Of a DNA stretch of 64,000 bases, positions 1 through 9,146 are shown piece after piece. Position numbers and translations under genes: made by a program. Position 1 is the first letter of the stretch. Each line of letters begins with the position of its first letter. A model generated the notes under the pieces. That model had not been told where the DNA came from, searched no databases, and saw only the letters and a list, made by a program, of their open reading frames with translations. Source of the stretch: Lentibacillus cibarius (lineage in GTDB: Bacteria; Bacillota; Bacilli; Bacillales; Amphibacillaceae); assembly GCF_005887555.1 (NCBI RefSeq), contig NZ_VCIA01000001.1, positions 3,286,001-3,350,000 on the forward strand, in the 5' to 3' direction.

Positions 1-1
1 T

Positions 2-187
2 CGTCGAAATGGTCATAATAACCCTGATTTCTCAAATGGTCAGTTTAATGAGACGCTTACAGATGCCGGTATACCTGACCAAGTCGAAGTAAATGATGCT
101 GCACAGCTGGAAAACGCAAAAATGGTTTCTGAGGGCTCTCAGTTCGGCGTGCATTATTACAATGAGGTGACAAACGAGAATGAATAA
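2..187 (+). CDS. C-terminal end of an unidentified protein (partial)
   Basis: An open frame enters from the left edge and ends at TAA 185-187, leaving 61 residues. The tail is polar and acidic, rich in Asn, Glu and Gln, with no cysteine, membrane segment or motif that I recognise. It ends just before a strong bidirectional terminator, and the gene on the other side (ylaJ-like) converges on it. It is probably a small soluble protein of the yla region, but the family cannot be named from this fragment. The upstream part lies outside the window. Confidence 0.55.
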   Translation, partial: RRNGHNNPDFSNGQFNETLTDAGIPDQVEVNDAAQLENAKMVSEGSQFGVHYYNEVTNENE

Positions 188-191
188 CAGT

Positions 192-232
192 AAAAAGGTG
201 CACTCCCGATTCCGGGAAGCGCACCTTTTTTT
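192..232. terminator. Bidirectional Rho-independent terminator
   Basis: Arms AAAAAGGTGC (192-201) and GCACCTTTTT (221-230) enclose a second small stem (TCCCG/CGGGA). A-run on one side and T-run on the other allow use by both converging genes. Confidence 0.85.
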
Positions 233-833
233 ATTCTTTATTATGGTGGTTGGATTGTTCCTCTTCCACATCATCCAATTGTTTTTTGTCATCTTTCGGG
301 ATAGATTTTTTGTTTTGATCCCGTTCTTTGGGGCGGTCCTCATTGATTGGAAAATCAGGCATATATCTCCCTACAATCGCTGCTAATTCATCAATAAATC
401 CCTGTACAGGATAGCCTTGTGAAATCTTATCACCCATCGATCGGATGCGTTCAACAACGTCCCCATCAGCAACAACGACGGCTGTCTTTCCATAGGGGTC
501 CTTTTGTAGAGCTTCAAGCACAGCGTATTTGATGGAACCAACCCGGGATCGGTCTAAATCTTTGTCCACATCAATCCCAACGACGGCATATGGTCCTGCT
601 ACAACGGAAGTAGCGTCATGAACGTCAGGCACATTCCCGGCAATATTGGCTAAATGGGTGGCTATTTCATTATTGGACAGGTTTTGTTTTTCTTGTGGGT
701 GTGAATCTTCTACTTGGATATAACGATTATTTTCTGTTTCCTCAGGCATTGATCGTTCTTCATCATTTTGTTGACAACCGAAAAGGACCACGGAAAGACT
801 TAGTAGCGATAGTATTCCTGCGCGTGTTAGCAT
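231..833 (-). CDS. ylaJ: YlaJ/YhcN-family sporulation lipoprotein
   Basis: A 200-residue secreted lipoprotein. The start chosen is the ATG at 833, preceded on the minus strand by AAAGGAGGAG at good distance; an in-frame ATG seven codons upstream has no such site. The N-terminus is a type II signal peptide with the lipobox LFGC, so the mature protein starts at about Cys20 and is anchored in the membrane. The middle (roughly residues 75-165) has the pattern of the YhcN/YlaJ spore lipoprotein family, with a conserved AVVVADGDVVERI-like stretch. The last 40 residues are a highly charged Lys/Asp/Glu tail. Members are made in the forespore and affect spore outgrowth; that role is carried over from the family. 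Confidence 0.8.
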   Translation of the reverse strand: MLTRAGILSLLSLSVVLFGCQQNDEERSMPEETENNRYIQVEDSHPQEKQNLSNNEIATHLANIAGNVPDVHDATSVVAGPYAVVGIDVDKDLDRSRVGSIKYAVLEALQKDPYGKTAVVVADGDVVERIRSMGDKISQGYPVQGFIDELAAIVGRYMPDFPINEDRPKERDQNKKSIPKDDKKQLDDVEEEQSNHHNKE

Positions 834-904
834 GTATACTCCTCCTTTATTCAAGCAGGGAATTACTGTTATTACTAGTTTGGTTCATCGCCGGTGAATT
901 ATAC

Positions 905-942
905 AAAAAGACTGACTGCAATCCATATGCAGCCAGTCTTTT
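905..942 (-). terminator. Terminator of the ylaL-like gene
   Basis: Stem AAAAGACTG-A-CTGCA / TGCAG-C-CAGTCTTTT with a 7-base loop, directly beyond the stop of the minus-strand ylaL-like gene. Confidence 0.75.
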
Positions 943-944
943 AC

Positions 945-1436
945 TCAGTTTATAATAATTTTTTTGACGCCTTTAATCGGATTGTCACGGTTGGAACCAT
1001 CGCGATAGAGGAAGTGAACAGGACCGTCATCCTTCAACGGCTTGCCGTCCATTGCAAATAGCAGATAACATTCCTTAAGTGCCTGAAGTGAAACCTGTTG
1101 TTCATCGCCATTAGTTATCACAAGTGTTGCATCAGTTGCATTTTCGTTTATTTCAGCATGGTTCAAAAATTCATTGATTGGCATGACATACGAGTTTTCA
1201 AGGATTTTTTTCCCTTCCATACGGGAGATGCTTTTGTTAACTGGCGGGTTGATTTTTTGTTGATACACTTCCTGATTAAATCGCCGGGATGCTTTTTCCA
1301 GTTCGTCTTCCTGGTCGTGATCCACTTTATTTTCTGTAAATGCTTCATCCAATAATATCTTCCGGTCATCAAAGATCCATACAGTCGGATCTAATGTAAT
1401 CGTATATGTAACATTACCGGTAATGGGCACTATCAT
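945..1436 (-). CDS. ylaL: YlaL-like protein of unknown function
   Basis: A 163-residue soluble protein with no signal peptide or membrane segment. The ATG at 1436 follows AAAGGTGG by seven bases on the minus strand. The N-terminal region (PITGNVTYTITLDPTVWIFD) looks like a beta-rich domain, followed by a charged helical linker and a C-terminal KGVKKIIIN tail. Length and position next to ylaN agree with B. subtilis ylaL, whose function is not established. The usual ylaK (phoH-like) gene is not found between ylaJ and this gene. The name rests on synteny plus remembered similarity, so it is tentative. Confidence 0.6.
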   Translation of the reverse strand: MIVPITGNVTYTITLDPTVWIFDDRKILLDEAFTENKVDHDQEDELEKASRRFNQEVYQQKINPPVNKSISRMEGKKILENSYVMPINEFLNHAEINENATDATLVITNGDEQQVSLQALKECYLLFAMDGKPLKDDGPVHFLYRDGSNRDNPIKGVKKIIIN

Positions 1437-1603
1437 GTTTTAACCACCTTTTCCCTATGTATGTTTTCCGTACCAAGAATAGCAGACATTGGGGATTTTT
1501 TCATTAGAAAAAGGCTTTCATAGTGATTAAATTTTATTTGCATTTTTAAGGTACAAACGATAATATAAATAATAAGGAAGTCTTTTATGATGGAGGGATA
1601 TAA

Positions 1604-1888
1604 TTGATTCCAGAGGTGACGGAAACGCATCGTGAAAAAGCTTATGCCCTTCTAAAGGCGGATGCTGAAAAGATACACAAGCTTATTGAAGTACAAATAG
1701 AAAATCTGACAATGCCGCAATGTCCTCTTTACGAAGAGGTTCTTGATACACAAATGTTCGGTCTTTCAAGGGAAATCGATTTCGCTGTACGTTTGAATTT
1801 GATTAGCGAACATGAAGGTAAAGCGCTTCTTGAAAACTTGGAAAGGCAACTCAATAGATTACATGAAGCAGCACATAAATCTGTGTAG
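1604..1888 (+). CDS. ylaN: YlaN, iron-homeostasis protein (UPF0358)
   Basis: A 94-residue cytoplasmic protein. It carries the invariant block [20 protein letters not shown] followed by [11 protein letters not shown], which identifies the YlaN/UPF0358 family. Family members bind iron, contact the Fur repressor and become essential when iron is limited. The start is a TTG at 1604 behind TGGAGGG; no ATG fits. It is a single-gene unit ahead of ftsW, followed by its own terminator. Confidence 0.93.
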   Translation: MIPEVTETHREKAYALLKADAEKIHKLIEVQIENLTMPQCPLYEEVLDTQMFGLSREIDFAVRLNLISEHEGKALLENLERQLNRLHEAAHKSV

Positions 1889-1907
1889 AACGGTGTCAGC
1901 ACTGAAA

Positions 1908-1948
1908 ACTTTGCCTGAATTGAATAGTGGCAAGGTTTTTTATTTTTA
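1908..1948 (+). terminator. Terminator after ylaN
   Basis: Stem AAAACTTTGCC / GGCAAGGTTTT with a 13-base loop, followed by a T-rich run. Confidence 0.75.
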
Positions 1949-2057
1949 TAGTGTAGTAGATTTAGGTAAAATATGATATACTATTTAAAATTTACCCTAT
2001 GCTCTTTGGATTTTGATTTCATCCACCGTTCAAATACATATTCTGGGGAGACGTACG

Positions 2058-3245
2058 ATGATAAGGAAGATTAAGGACTACGATTTCACGCTGATGATTA
2101 CACCGGTGTTCTTGACGGCATTCGGGATTGTCATGATTTACAGTGCAAGTATGGTGTTGGCGGTGGTGGAAGGCTATGAAAGTTCGCATTATCTTGTGAA
2201 ACAGATTCAGTGGTTTGTCTTGGCTATGGGGGCGTTTGCTATAACGAGCATATTCCCGTACAAAAATTATCAGAAGCTGATAAAATTGATTGTACTTGTG
2301 ATTGTTATTTTGCTGGTAGGTGTGCTTTTGTTTGGGAGCACTATTAATAATGCCCGTTCATGGTTTAACTTTGGTCCGGTAAGCTTACAACCGGCAGAGT
2401 TTGCCAAGCTCGGTTTGATTATATATCTGGCATCTGTATATTCCAAGAAGCAATCCTATATTAATGAGTTTTACCGAGGAGTACTGCCGCCATTAGTTTT
2501 GACCGCTGTCATACTTGGGTTGATTGTATTACAACCAGATATCGGCACGGCGGCAATCATTTTTCTGATTGCCTGTTCTGTCATATTAAGTTCCGGGATC
2601 AACTTTAAGCATCTTTTATTGCTTGGCAGTCTTGGCGCCCTTCTTGTTCTGTTCACAATCCCAAGTATGATCACTGATGAACGGATTAGCAGGTTTGCCG
2701 GTGCTTATCAGCCATTTGAAGACCCAGCGGATGACGGTTACCACCTGATTCAATCCTACCTTGCCATCGGTGCGGGTGGCCTCAATGGTGAAGGGCTAGG
2801 TCAGGGTATCCAGAAGCTTGGTTATCTACTGGAACCACACACTGATTTTATCATGGCAGTCATTGCAGAGGAACTTGGGTTTATCGGTGTGATTATTGTT
2901 GTTGGCATGCTGGCAGTGATTGTTCTGCGTGGTTTGTTCATCGCAAGGAAGTGTCCCGATAGTTTTGGGTCACTGTTGGCCATCGGAATATCTGCTATGG
3001 TTGGAATCCAAGCCTTTATTAATCTTGGTGCCATTAGCGGAATGCTGCCTATTACCGGTGTTCCGCTTCCATTTGTCAGTTATGGCGGGTCAAGCCTTCT
3101 CGTTATGATGATGGGTATGGGTATTTTGAATAATATTGCAAAGTCAGTCAGAAAAACAGAACAAGAGCCCGTTCCTGTCAGCGAAGATAAAAAATCTGGA
3201 AATAATCATGTATCGACTGGAGGAGGAAAAGTATGGGTGAAGTAA
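2058..3245 (+). CDS. ftsW: FtsW, SEDS peptidoglycan glycosyltransferase of the divisome
   Basis: A 395-residue polytopic membrane protein (about ten membrane segments) of the SEDS family, which polymerises lipid II at the septum with a partner class B PBP. Family signatures are the NARSWFNFGPVSLQPAE block, the DGYHLIQSYLAIGAGG block, the PHTDFI loop and the C-terminal LPFVSYGGSSL. The ATG at 2058 is chosen because GGGGAG precedes it; the longer frame would need a TTG at 2013 without a binding site. The last 13 bases overlap the start of pycA, so the two are cotranscribed. A second SEDS gene, spoVE, lies at 43933. The N-terminal YDFTLMITPVF and synteny with pycA favour FtsW. Confidence 0.95.
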   Translation: MIRKIKDYDFTLMITPVFLTAFGIVMIYSASMVLAVVEGYESSHYLVKQIQWFVLAMGAFAITSIFPYKNYQKLIKLIVLVIVILLVGVLLFGSTINNARSWFNFGPVSLQPAEFAKLGLIIYLASVYSKKQSYINEFYRGVLPPLVLTAVILGLIVLQPDIGTAAIIFLIACSVILSSGINFKHLLLLGSLGALLVLFTIPSMITDERISRFAGAYQPFEDPADDGYHLIQSYLAIGAGGLNGEGLGQGIQKLGYLLEPHTDFIMAVIAEELGFIGVIIVVGMLAVIVLRGLFIARKCPDSFGSLLAIGISAMVGIQAFINLGAISGMLPITGVPLPFVSYGGSSLLVMMMGMGILNNIAKSVRKTEQEPVPVSEDKKSGNNHVSTGGGKVWVK

Positions 3246-6200
3246 AACAGATTAACAAAGTATTAGTCGCAAACCGCGGGGAGATTGCTATACGTGTGTT
3301 TCGTGCATGTACAGAACTGAATATTCGGACGGTTGCGATTTACTCAAAGGAAGATATTAGTTCCTATCATCGCTATAAGGCTGATGAAGCCTATTTGGTA
3401 GGGGAAGGGAAAAAGCCCATTGAAGCTTATCTTGATATTGAAGGAATCATTGATCTTGCCAAAGAGGTTGGGGTCGATGCCATTCATCCCGGCTATGGTT
3501 TCCTGTCTGAGAATATTGAATTTGCTAGACGTTGTGAAGAAGAGGGAATTATTTTCATCGGCCCGACAAGTGAGCATCTGAACATGTTCGGTGATAAGGT
3601 TAAAGCGAGAACGCAAGCAGTCAAGGCCGGACTCCCAGTTATCCCGGGCAGTGATGGTCCTATTACTTCATTGCAAGAAGCTGAGACATTCGGGCGGGAA
3701 CATGGCTATCCGATTATTATTAAAGCCTCACTCGGTGGTGGCGGCCGAGGGATGCGGATTGTCCGGAGTGAAGAAGCATTGGTAGAGGCATTTGACCGTG
3801 CCAGATCCGAGGCGAAAGCATCCTTTGGCAGTGATGAAGTATATTTGGAAAAATTAATCGAGAATCCGAAACATATTGAAGTACAAATCATTGGTGACAC
3901 CCATCAAAATACCGTTCATTTATTTGAACGTGATTGTTCCGTACAGCGCCGGCATCAGAAGGTAGTTGAGGCAGCTCCGAGTCTTTCCCTATCCGAAGAA
4001 ATCCGGGATGAAATTTGTGATGCAGCTGTTCGGCTAATGAAGAATGTAAATTATATCAATGCCGGAACTGTCGAGTTTCTCGTAACTGATGAAGCGTATT
4101 ATTTTATCGAAGTAAATCCACGGGTACAAGTGGAACATACCATTACGGAAATGATAACTGGTGTTGATATTGTTCAGACGCAAATTAAAATAGCTGAAGG
4201 CAGAAACATACACGACTCATCGATTGACATTCCTAAGCAGGAAGAAATTTCAACGTTGGGGTATGCTATCCAGTCCCGCGTAACCACAGAGGACCCACTG
4301 AATAATTTTATGCCTGATACCGGTAAAATTATGGCATATCGTACTGGTGGAGGCTTTGGCGTCCGTCTTGATGCAGGGAATGGATTTCAAGGGGCGGTTA
4401 TTTCGCCGCACTATGATTCATTGCTTGTAAAAGTTTCGACATGGGCGCTGTCGTTTGATCAAGCTGCACAAAAAATGATCAGAAATTTAAAGGAATTCAG
4501 GATACGAGGGATCAAAACGAACATCCCGTTTTTAGAAAATGTCATCTCGCATGAACAGTTTTTATCAGGTGAATATAGTACAACGTTTATCGATCAGACA
4601 CCCGAATTATACGTATTTCCTAAAAGAAAAGACCGCGGGACAAAAATGCTAACCTATATCGGGAATACGACGGTGAACGGATTTGAAGGTGTCCCTACAA
4701 AAGAAAAGCCTGATCTTATTCCACCGGTAATACCGGCAGTAAACAAGCAGAAGCCTTTTCCGGATGGAACAAAACAAATTCTAGATAAACACGGCCCGGA
4801 TTATTTAGCAAAATGGCTGCAAAAGCAGGATAACGTGATGCTTACCGATACAACATTTCGCGATGCTCATCAGTCATTGCTTGCAACAAGAATACGTACA
4901 AAGGATTTAGAGCAAATTGCCGAACCGACGGCAAGAATGCTTCCGGAACTTTTCTCTGTTGAAATGTGGGGTGGTGCCACATTTGATGTTGCCTACCGCT
5001 TCTTAAAAGAAGACCCTTGGCAGCGGCTCTTAAAACTGCGTGAAAAAATGCCGAACGTCTTAATGCAAATGCTGCTACGGGCAAGTAATGCAGTTGGTTA
5101 CAAAAACTATCCGGATAACCTGATTAATGAATTTGTTGGAAACAGTGCGACTGCTGGAATCGATGTATTCCGAATCTTTGACAGTTTGAACTGGGTGGAA
5201 GGCATGCGGCCAGCAATACAGTCGGTTCGTGACAATAATAAGATTGCCGAGGCAGCCATGTGTTACACCGGGGATATCCTCGATTCCGGGCGTTCGAAAT
5301 ATGACCTGGATTATTACAAAAAACTTGCCAAAGAACTTGAGCAGTCCGGCGCACATATTCTCGGCATAAAAGATATGGCAGGATTATTGAAGCCTGAAGC
5401 AGCTTATCAGCTCATCGCATCACTGAAAGAAACAGTTGATTTGCCCGTACATTTGCATACACACGATACAAGCGGTAATGGAATTTATATGTACGCTCGT
5501 GCAATCGACGCCGGCGTGGATGCAGTCGATGTGGCTAATGCACCGATGGCCGGACTGACATCACAGCCAAGTGCGCAATCGCTGTACCATGCGATGGAAG
5601 GATCCAATCGTCAGCCGAATATCAACATTGATAACTTTGAAAAACTGTCGCATTATTGGGAAGGCATTCGTACCCACTACCAGGATTTTGAAAGCGGTCT
5701 GAAAGCCCCGCATACGGAAATTTACTTTCATGAAATGCCTGGTGGACAATACAGCAATCTCAGGCAGCAGGCCAAGGCAGTGGGGCTGGAGGAGCGTTGG
5801 AATGAAGTGAAGACAATGTTCCGGCGTGTGAACTATATGTTTGGGGATATTATTAAAGTGACACCATCCTCCAAAATAGTCGGGGACATGGCACTGTTCA
5901 TGGTACAGAATAATTTGACTGAAGATGACATCTATGAACGTGGCGAATCAATTGATTTTCCTGAATCAGTCATTGAATTCATGCAAGGATATATCGGCCA
6001 ACCATATCAAGGATTTCCAAAAGAGTTACAGCGGATTATCCTAAAAGGGAAGAAGCCAATTAAAGAGCGGCCGGGCGAACTGCTTGATCCGGTGAATTTC
6101 ACCGAACTGCGAAATTCACTGTTTAAAACACTTGATCGGCAAGTGACGGATTTTGATTTGATTTCTTATGCACTGTATCCGAAAGTGTTTATGGATTATC

Positions 6201-6676
6201 ACCGTTTTTATGAAACGTATGGGGATATTTCCGTTCTTGACACACTTACTTTCTTCTATGGCATGAAATTGGATGAGGAAATTGAAGTGGAAATTGAACA
6301 GGGCAAAACACTATTTGTAAAACTAGTTTCTATTTCTGAGCCTCGTTCGGATGGAACAAGAGTTATTTATTTTGAACTGAATGGGCAAGCAAGGCAAGTG
6401 GTTGTCAACGACGAAAATGTAACATCCCAGGTGGAAACCAGACCGAAAGTTGATCAGGAAAATGAGAAACAAATTGGTGCTACGATGCCAGGGACGGTCG
6501 TTAAGGTCATCAGTGAAGAAGGTGATACCGTTCAAAAAGGTGACCATCTACTTATCAATGAAGCTATGAAAATGGAAACAACTGTTCAAGCCCCGTTTAG
6601 CGGTGTTATTAAGCGAATTTATGTGAAGAATGGGGACGCAATCGAAACGAATGATCTACTAATAGAATTTGAATAG
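3233..6676 (+). CDS. pycA: Pyruvate carboxylase
   Basis: A 1147-residue cytoplasmic biotin enzyme that makes oxaloacetate from pyruvate, bicarbonate and ATP to refill the TCA cycle. Domains in order are: biotin carboxylase (about 1-450) with the glycine-rich ATP loop KASLGGGGRGMR and the EVNPRVQVEHT motif; carboxyltransferase (about 530-800) with TTFRDAHQS and the metal-binding HLHTHD; and a C-terminal biotinyl carrier with EAMKMET, whose biotinylated lysine is about residue 1113. The length is typical of the full single-chain enzyme. The ATG lies in the end of ftsW behind GGAGGAGG. A strong terminator closes the unit. Confidence 0.98.
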   Translation: MGEVKQINKVLVANRGEIAIRVFRACTELNIRTVAIYSKEDISSYHRYKADEAYLVGEGKKPIEAYLDIEGIIDLAKEVGVDAIHPGYGFLSENIEFARRCEEEGIIFIGPTSEHLNMFGDKVKARTQAVKAGLPVIPGSDGPITSLQEAETFGREHGYPIIIKASLGGGGRGMRIVRSEEALVEAFDRARSEAKASFGSDEVYLEKLIENPKHIEVQIIGDTHQNTVHLFERDCSVQRRHQKVVEAAPSLSLSEEIRDEICDAAVRLMKNVNYINAGTVEFLVTDEAYYFIEVNPRVQVEHTITEMITGVDIVQTQIKIAEGRNIHDSSIDIPKQEEISTLGYAIQSRVTTEDPLNNFMPDTGKIMAYRTGGGFGVRLDAGNGFQGAVISPHYDSLLVKVSTWALSFDQAAQKMIRNLKEFRIRGIKTNIPFLENVISHEQFLSGEYSTTFIDQTPELYVFPKRKDRGTKMLTYIGNTTVNGFEGVPTKEKPDLIPPVIPAVNKQKPFPDGTKQILDKHGPDYLAKWLQKQDNVMLTDTTFRDAHQSLLATRIRTKDLEQIAEPTARMLPELFSVEMWGGATFDVAYRFLKEDPWQRLLKLREKMPNVLMQMLLRASNAVGYKNYPDNLINEFVGNSATAGIDVFRIFDSLNWVEGMRPAIQSVRDNNKIAEAAMCYTGDILDSGRSKYDLDYYKKLAKELEQSGAHILGIKDMAGLLKPEAAYQLIASLKETVDLPVHLHTHDTSGNGIYMYARAIDAGVDAVDVANAPMAGLTSQPSAQSLYHAMEGSNRQPNINIDNFEKLSHYWEGIRTHYQDFESGLKAPHTEIYFHEMPGGQYSNLRQQAKAVGLEERWNEVKTMFRRVNYMFGDIIKVTPSSKIVGDMALFMVQNNLTEDDIYERGESIDFPESVIEFMQGYIGQPYQGFPKELQRIILKGKKPIKERPGELLDPVNFTELRNSLFKTLDRQVTDFDLISYALYPKVFMDYHRFYETYGDISVLDTLTFFYGMKLDEEIEVEIEQGKTLFVKLVSISEPRSDGTRVIYFELNGQARQVVVNDENVTSQVETRPKVDQENEKQIGATMPGTVVKVISEEGDTVQKGDHLLINEAMKMETTVQAPFSGVIKRIYVKNGDAIETNDLLIEFE

Positions 6677-6711
6677 AAAAAAGGGTAATGGAAAATTCCA
6701 TTACCCTTTTT
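6677..6711. terminator. Terminator between pycA and ctaA (convergent)
   Basis: Perfect stem AAAAGGGTAATGGA / TCCATTACCCTTTT with a short AAAT loop. It can serve both pycA and the converging ctaA. Confidence 0.9.
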
Positions 6712-6734
6712 AACGTTAGAAAGTAAGGCCTAAT

Positions 6735-7643
6735 TCAATTACCTTTACATCTTGAGGCGAGGAGGACAAAGTAACTGAGCATGGAAAAATAACAGGTGAC
6801 CACAAATGCATGTAATAATGCAATACCAAGGTTAAGCATAGAAAAAATGATCATTGCACCAAAAAATACTTGCAGACTGATCAGCAAGATTGTAGTTATT
6901 GAGCCCCAGAACATGACACGGTTTTTTCGATAATTTGTCATAATTTTAATAAATAATAGGATTGTCCATATGAATAATATACTAGCAAAAAGCCGATGCC
7001 CCATTTGAATCCACTGGTCAAAGCTGTATGCACCAAATGCAAATGGTGAACCGTTTGTACAAAATGGCCAGTCGCCACACACCATGCTTGCTTCTGCGTG
7101 CCGTACAAGTGCACCTGTGTAAACGACAACTAAGGTGAAGAGGGTTATGGCGTATATTTCGTAACGGTGCTTTTTTTGTATGACTAGAGACGACGCATCA
7201 AATTTCTTATCGATTTCAAATATAAGGAGCATCAGCAAAAACACAGCTGTGAATGAAATAAGTGAAATCCCGAAATGGGTAGCCAGGATGAAATCGGATT
7301 GATTCCATATGACAGCCGCTGCCCCGATTAAAGCTTGCAGCAGTAGGAAAAACGACGACATAAACGCAAGGAACTTAACCTCGCGTTTATGTCCAGCGAC
7401 AATCCAAGAAATAACCGACAAAGCTAAAACAACAATTCCCATAATGCCGGAAACAAGTCGGTGACTTAATTCAATAACTAATTCAGGAGTTATATTGGAT
7501 GGCAACAATTGACCATTGCAAAGTGGCCAGCTTGCACCGCAACCCATGCCTGATCCAGTTTTTGTAACCAGCGCACCACCAAGTAAAACAAATATCATTC
7601 CTAACGTGGAAACGACAGAGAGCCACTTTAAAGTCCTAATCAT
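6735..7643 (-). CDS. ctaA: Heme A synthase CtaA
   Basis: A 302-residue membrane protein with about eight membrane segments that oxidises heme O to heme A for the aa3-type oxidase. It shows the family features: two homologous four-helix halves, the cysteine loop GSGMGCGASWPLCNG near residues 31-45, a second cysteine loop VCGDWPFCTNG near 185-198, and histidines in ELSHRL and GHRLFA for heme. The ATG at 7643 follows GTGAGG. It is transcribed away from ctaB, as in B. subtilis. Confidence 0.96.
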   Translation of the reverse strand: MIRTLKWLSVVSTLGMIFVLLGGALVTKTGSGMGCGASWPLCNGQLLPSNITPELVIELSHRLVSGIMGIVVLALSVISWIVAGHKREVKFLAFMSSFFLLLQALIGAAAVIWNQSDFILATHFGISLISFTAVFLLMLLIFEIDKKFDASSLVIQKKHRYEIYAITLFTLVVVYTGALVRHAEASMVCGDWPFCTNGSPFAFGAYSFDQWIQMGHRLFASILFIWTILLFIKIMTNYRKNRVMFWGSITTILLISLQVFFGAMIIFSMLNLGIALLHAFVVTCYFSMLSYFVLLASRCKGN

Positions 7644-8143
7644 ATGATTGCCTCACTTTTATCAAAAATAATTACGTTGCTTCTATCTATCATAATAGCA
7701 CTGCTGTTATACGGCAAATGAAAATAGTCGATTGCTCTGAATACACAATTGACATCTTACCATGAGTTAACACTATTTTCACCATAAAAATATAAAAAAC
7801 GCTTGCATTGTTGAGCGTTGTTTGCTAGAAATAATATAGGGGATATTCAGTAAGCATCATACTTTCATGCCCTGTTTTCATGGGAAAAAAGTACATAGGT
7901 AGATTGATGGAAACTAAAAATTATAGCCTTTCGTTTATTTAGGACACCATCTTTCACAAATTTGTCACACTTTTTTCGGGTTAATTAAATTGTATTATGT
8001 CATACCTAAATAGAAAGTATGTTCATTCCATGATACAATTGGGATAATTCAAAAAGGATAATTTTGGGGCTACTTAGGTATGATAATACTATGCTAGGTT
8101 ATTGTGCTTTTTGTTGGGATGAGAGAAAAGGGGGGATGTATAT
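7644..8143. promoter_or_regulatory. Divergent ctaA/ctaB control region (500 bp)
   Basis: There is no gene in this 500-bp AT-rich stretch between the divergent ctaA and ctaB starts. A CcpA cre-like half site (CGCTTGCA with an A-rich left half) lies at 7793-7808. A partly symmetric TTCACAAATTTGTCACA stretch at about 7951-7967 resembles the TTTGTGA-type sites of respiratory regulators such as ResD. In B. subtilis, ctaA and ctaB are controlled by ResD and CcpA; assigning these two stretches to them is inference. Confidence 0.45.
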
Positions 8144-9085
8144 ATGGATAAGGTAGAGACGACTACTAAACCACTAATTGAAAGGTCGTCCTGCATTAAG
8201 GGGGAAAACCCGACATTTTTCGCAGACCTTAAAGCATTGATCAAAGTGGGAATTGTGAATTCAAATCTGATAACGGCGTTTGCTGGTTTTTGGCTCGCTA
8301 TTCATTTCACAGGTACTTCGTTCACTGCTAACTGGGGGCTTTTTCTGTTGACGATGGCGGGAAGTGCACTAGTAATTGCGGGCGGATGTATTATGAATAA
8401 TTGGTATGACGCTGATATCGATCCAGTCATGTCAAGGACAAAAACTCGTCCCTCGGTGACCGGTAGTATACCACGTAACCGTATTCTCATGATGGGAGTT
8501 TTTTCATCTGTGCTAGGTCATGTTCTTCTTTTGTTTACAACATTGGAAGCTGCAATTATTGCTTTTTTGGGCTGGTTCACCTATGTAGTCCTTTATACAG
8601 TATGGTCGAAGCGCAGATATACACTTAACACTGCAATCGGAAGTTTTTCCGGTGCGGTGCCGCCGCTTATTGGGTGGGCAGCTGTTGACCCCGGCCTCCA
8701 CTCGGTGGCTTTTGTGCTGTTTTTAATCATGTTTATTTGGCAGACGCCACATTTTCTGGCGCTGGCAATGAAAAAAACAAAAGAATATAAAGCTGCTGGT
8801 GTGCCAATGTTGCCTGTTGTACACGGATTTGAAATGACTAAACGTCAGATTGCCGTGTATATCGCATGTTTGTTCCCGCTACCGTTTTACATGTGGGAAT
8901 TAGGGCCTGTTTTCATTGTGATTGCCACGCTTTTGAATATTGGCTGGCTAATAATGAGTATCAGTGGATTCTTTGTGAAAAATGATTTGAAATGGGCGAA
9001 TATGATCTTTGTCTATTCCTTAAATTATTTAACGATCTTATTTTTGATGATGGTTGTCGTAACGTTTGAATTCCCCTTAAGTTAA
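8144..9085 (+). CDS. ctaB: Protoheme IX farnesyltransferase (heme O synthase)
   Basis: A 313-residue UbiA-family membrane prenyltransferase that attaches farnesyl to heme b, giving heme O. Two Asp motifs define the family: NNWYDADIDPVMSRTKTRP (about residues 86-104) and the second loop around YVVLYTVWSKRRY. About nine membrane segments are visible. The start ATG is behind AAAGGGGGG. First gene of the ctaBCDEF operon, 61 bp before ctaC; its product feeds CtaA, encoded divergently. Confidence 0.97.
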   Translation: MDKVETTTKPLIERSSCIKGENPTFFADLKALIKVGIVNSNLITAFAGFWLAIHFTGTSFTANWGLFLLTMAGSALVIAGGCIMNNWYDADIDPVMSRTKTRPSVTGSIPRNRILMMGVFSSVLGHVLLLFTTLEAAIIAFLGWFTYVVLYTVWSKRRYTLNTAIGSFSGAVPPLIGWAAVDPGLHSVAFVLFLIMFIWQTPHFLALAMKKTKEYKAAGVPMLPVVHGFEMTKRQIAVYIACLFPLPFYMWELGPVFIVIATLLNIGWLIMSISGFFVKNDLKWANMIFVYSLNYLTILFLMMVVVTFEFPLS

Positions 9086-9146
9086 GCTGGTTTCTGTATG
9101 ATAAAAAACATAGGAAACTCAAAAGAAGAAAGAGAGGTATGAATAC

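Noticed and set aside
2013..2057. N-terminal extension of ftsW
   Set aside because: It would start at a TTG without a ribosome site; the ATG at 2058 has one.
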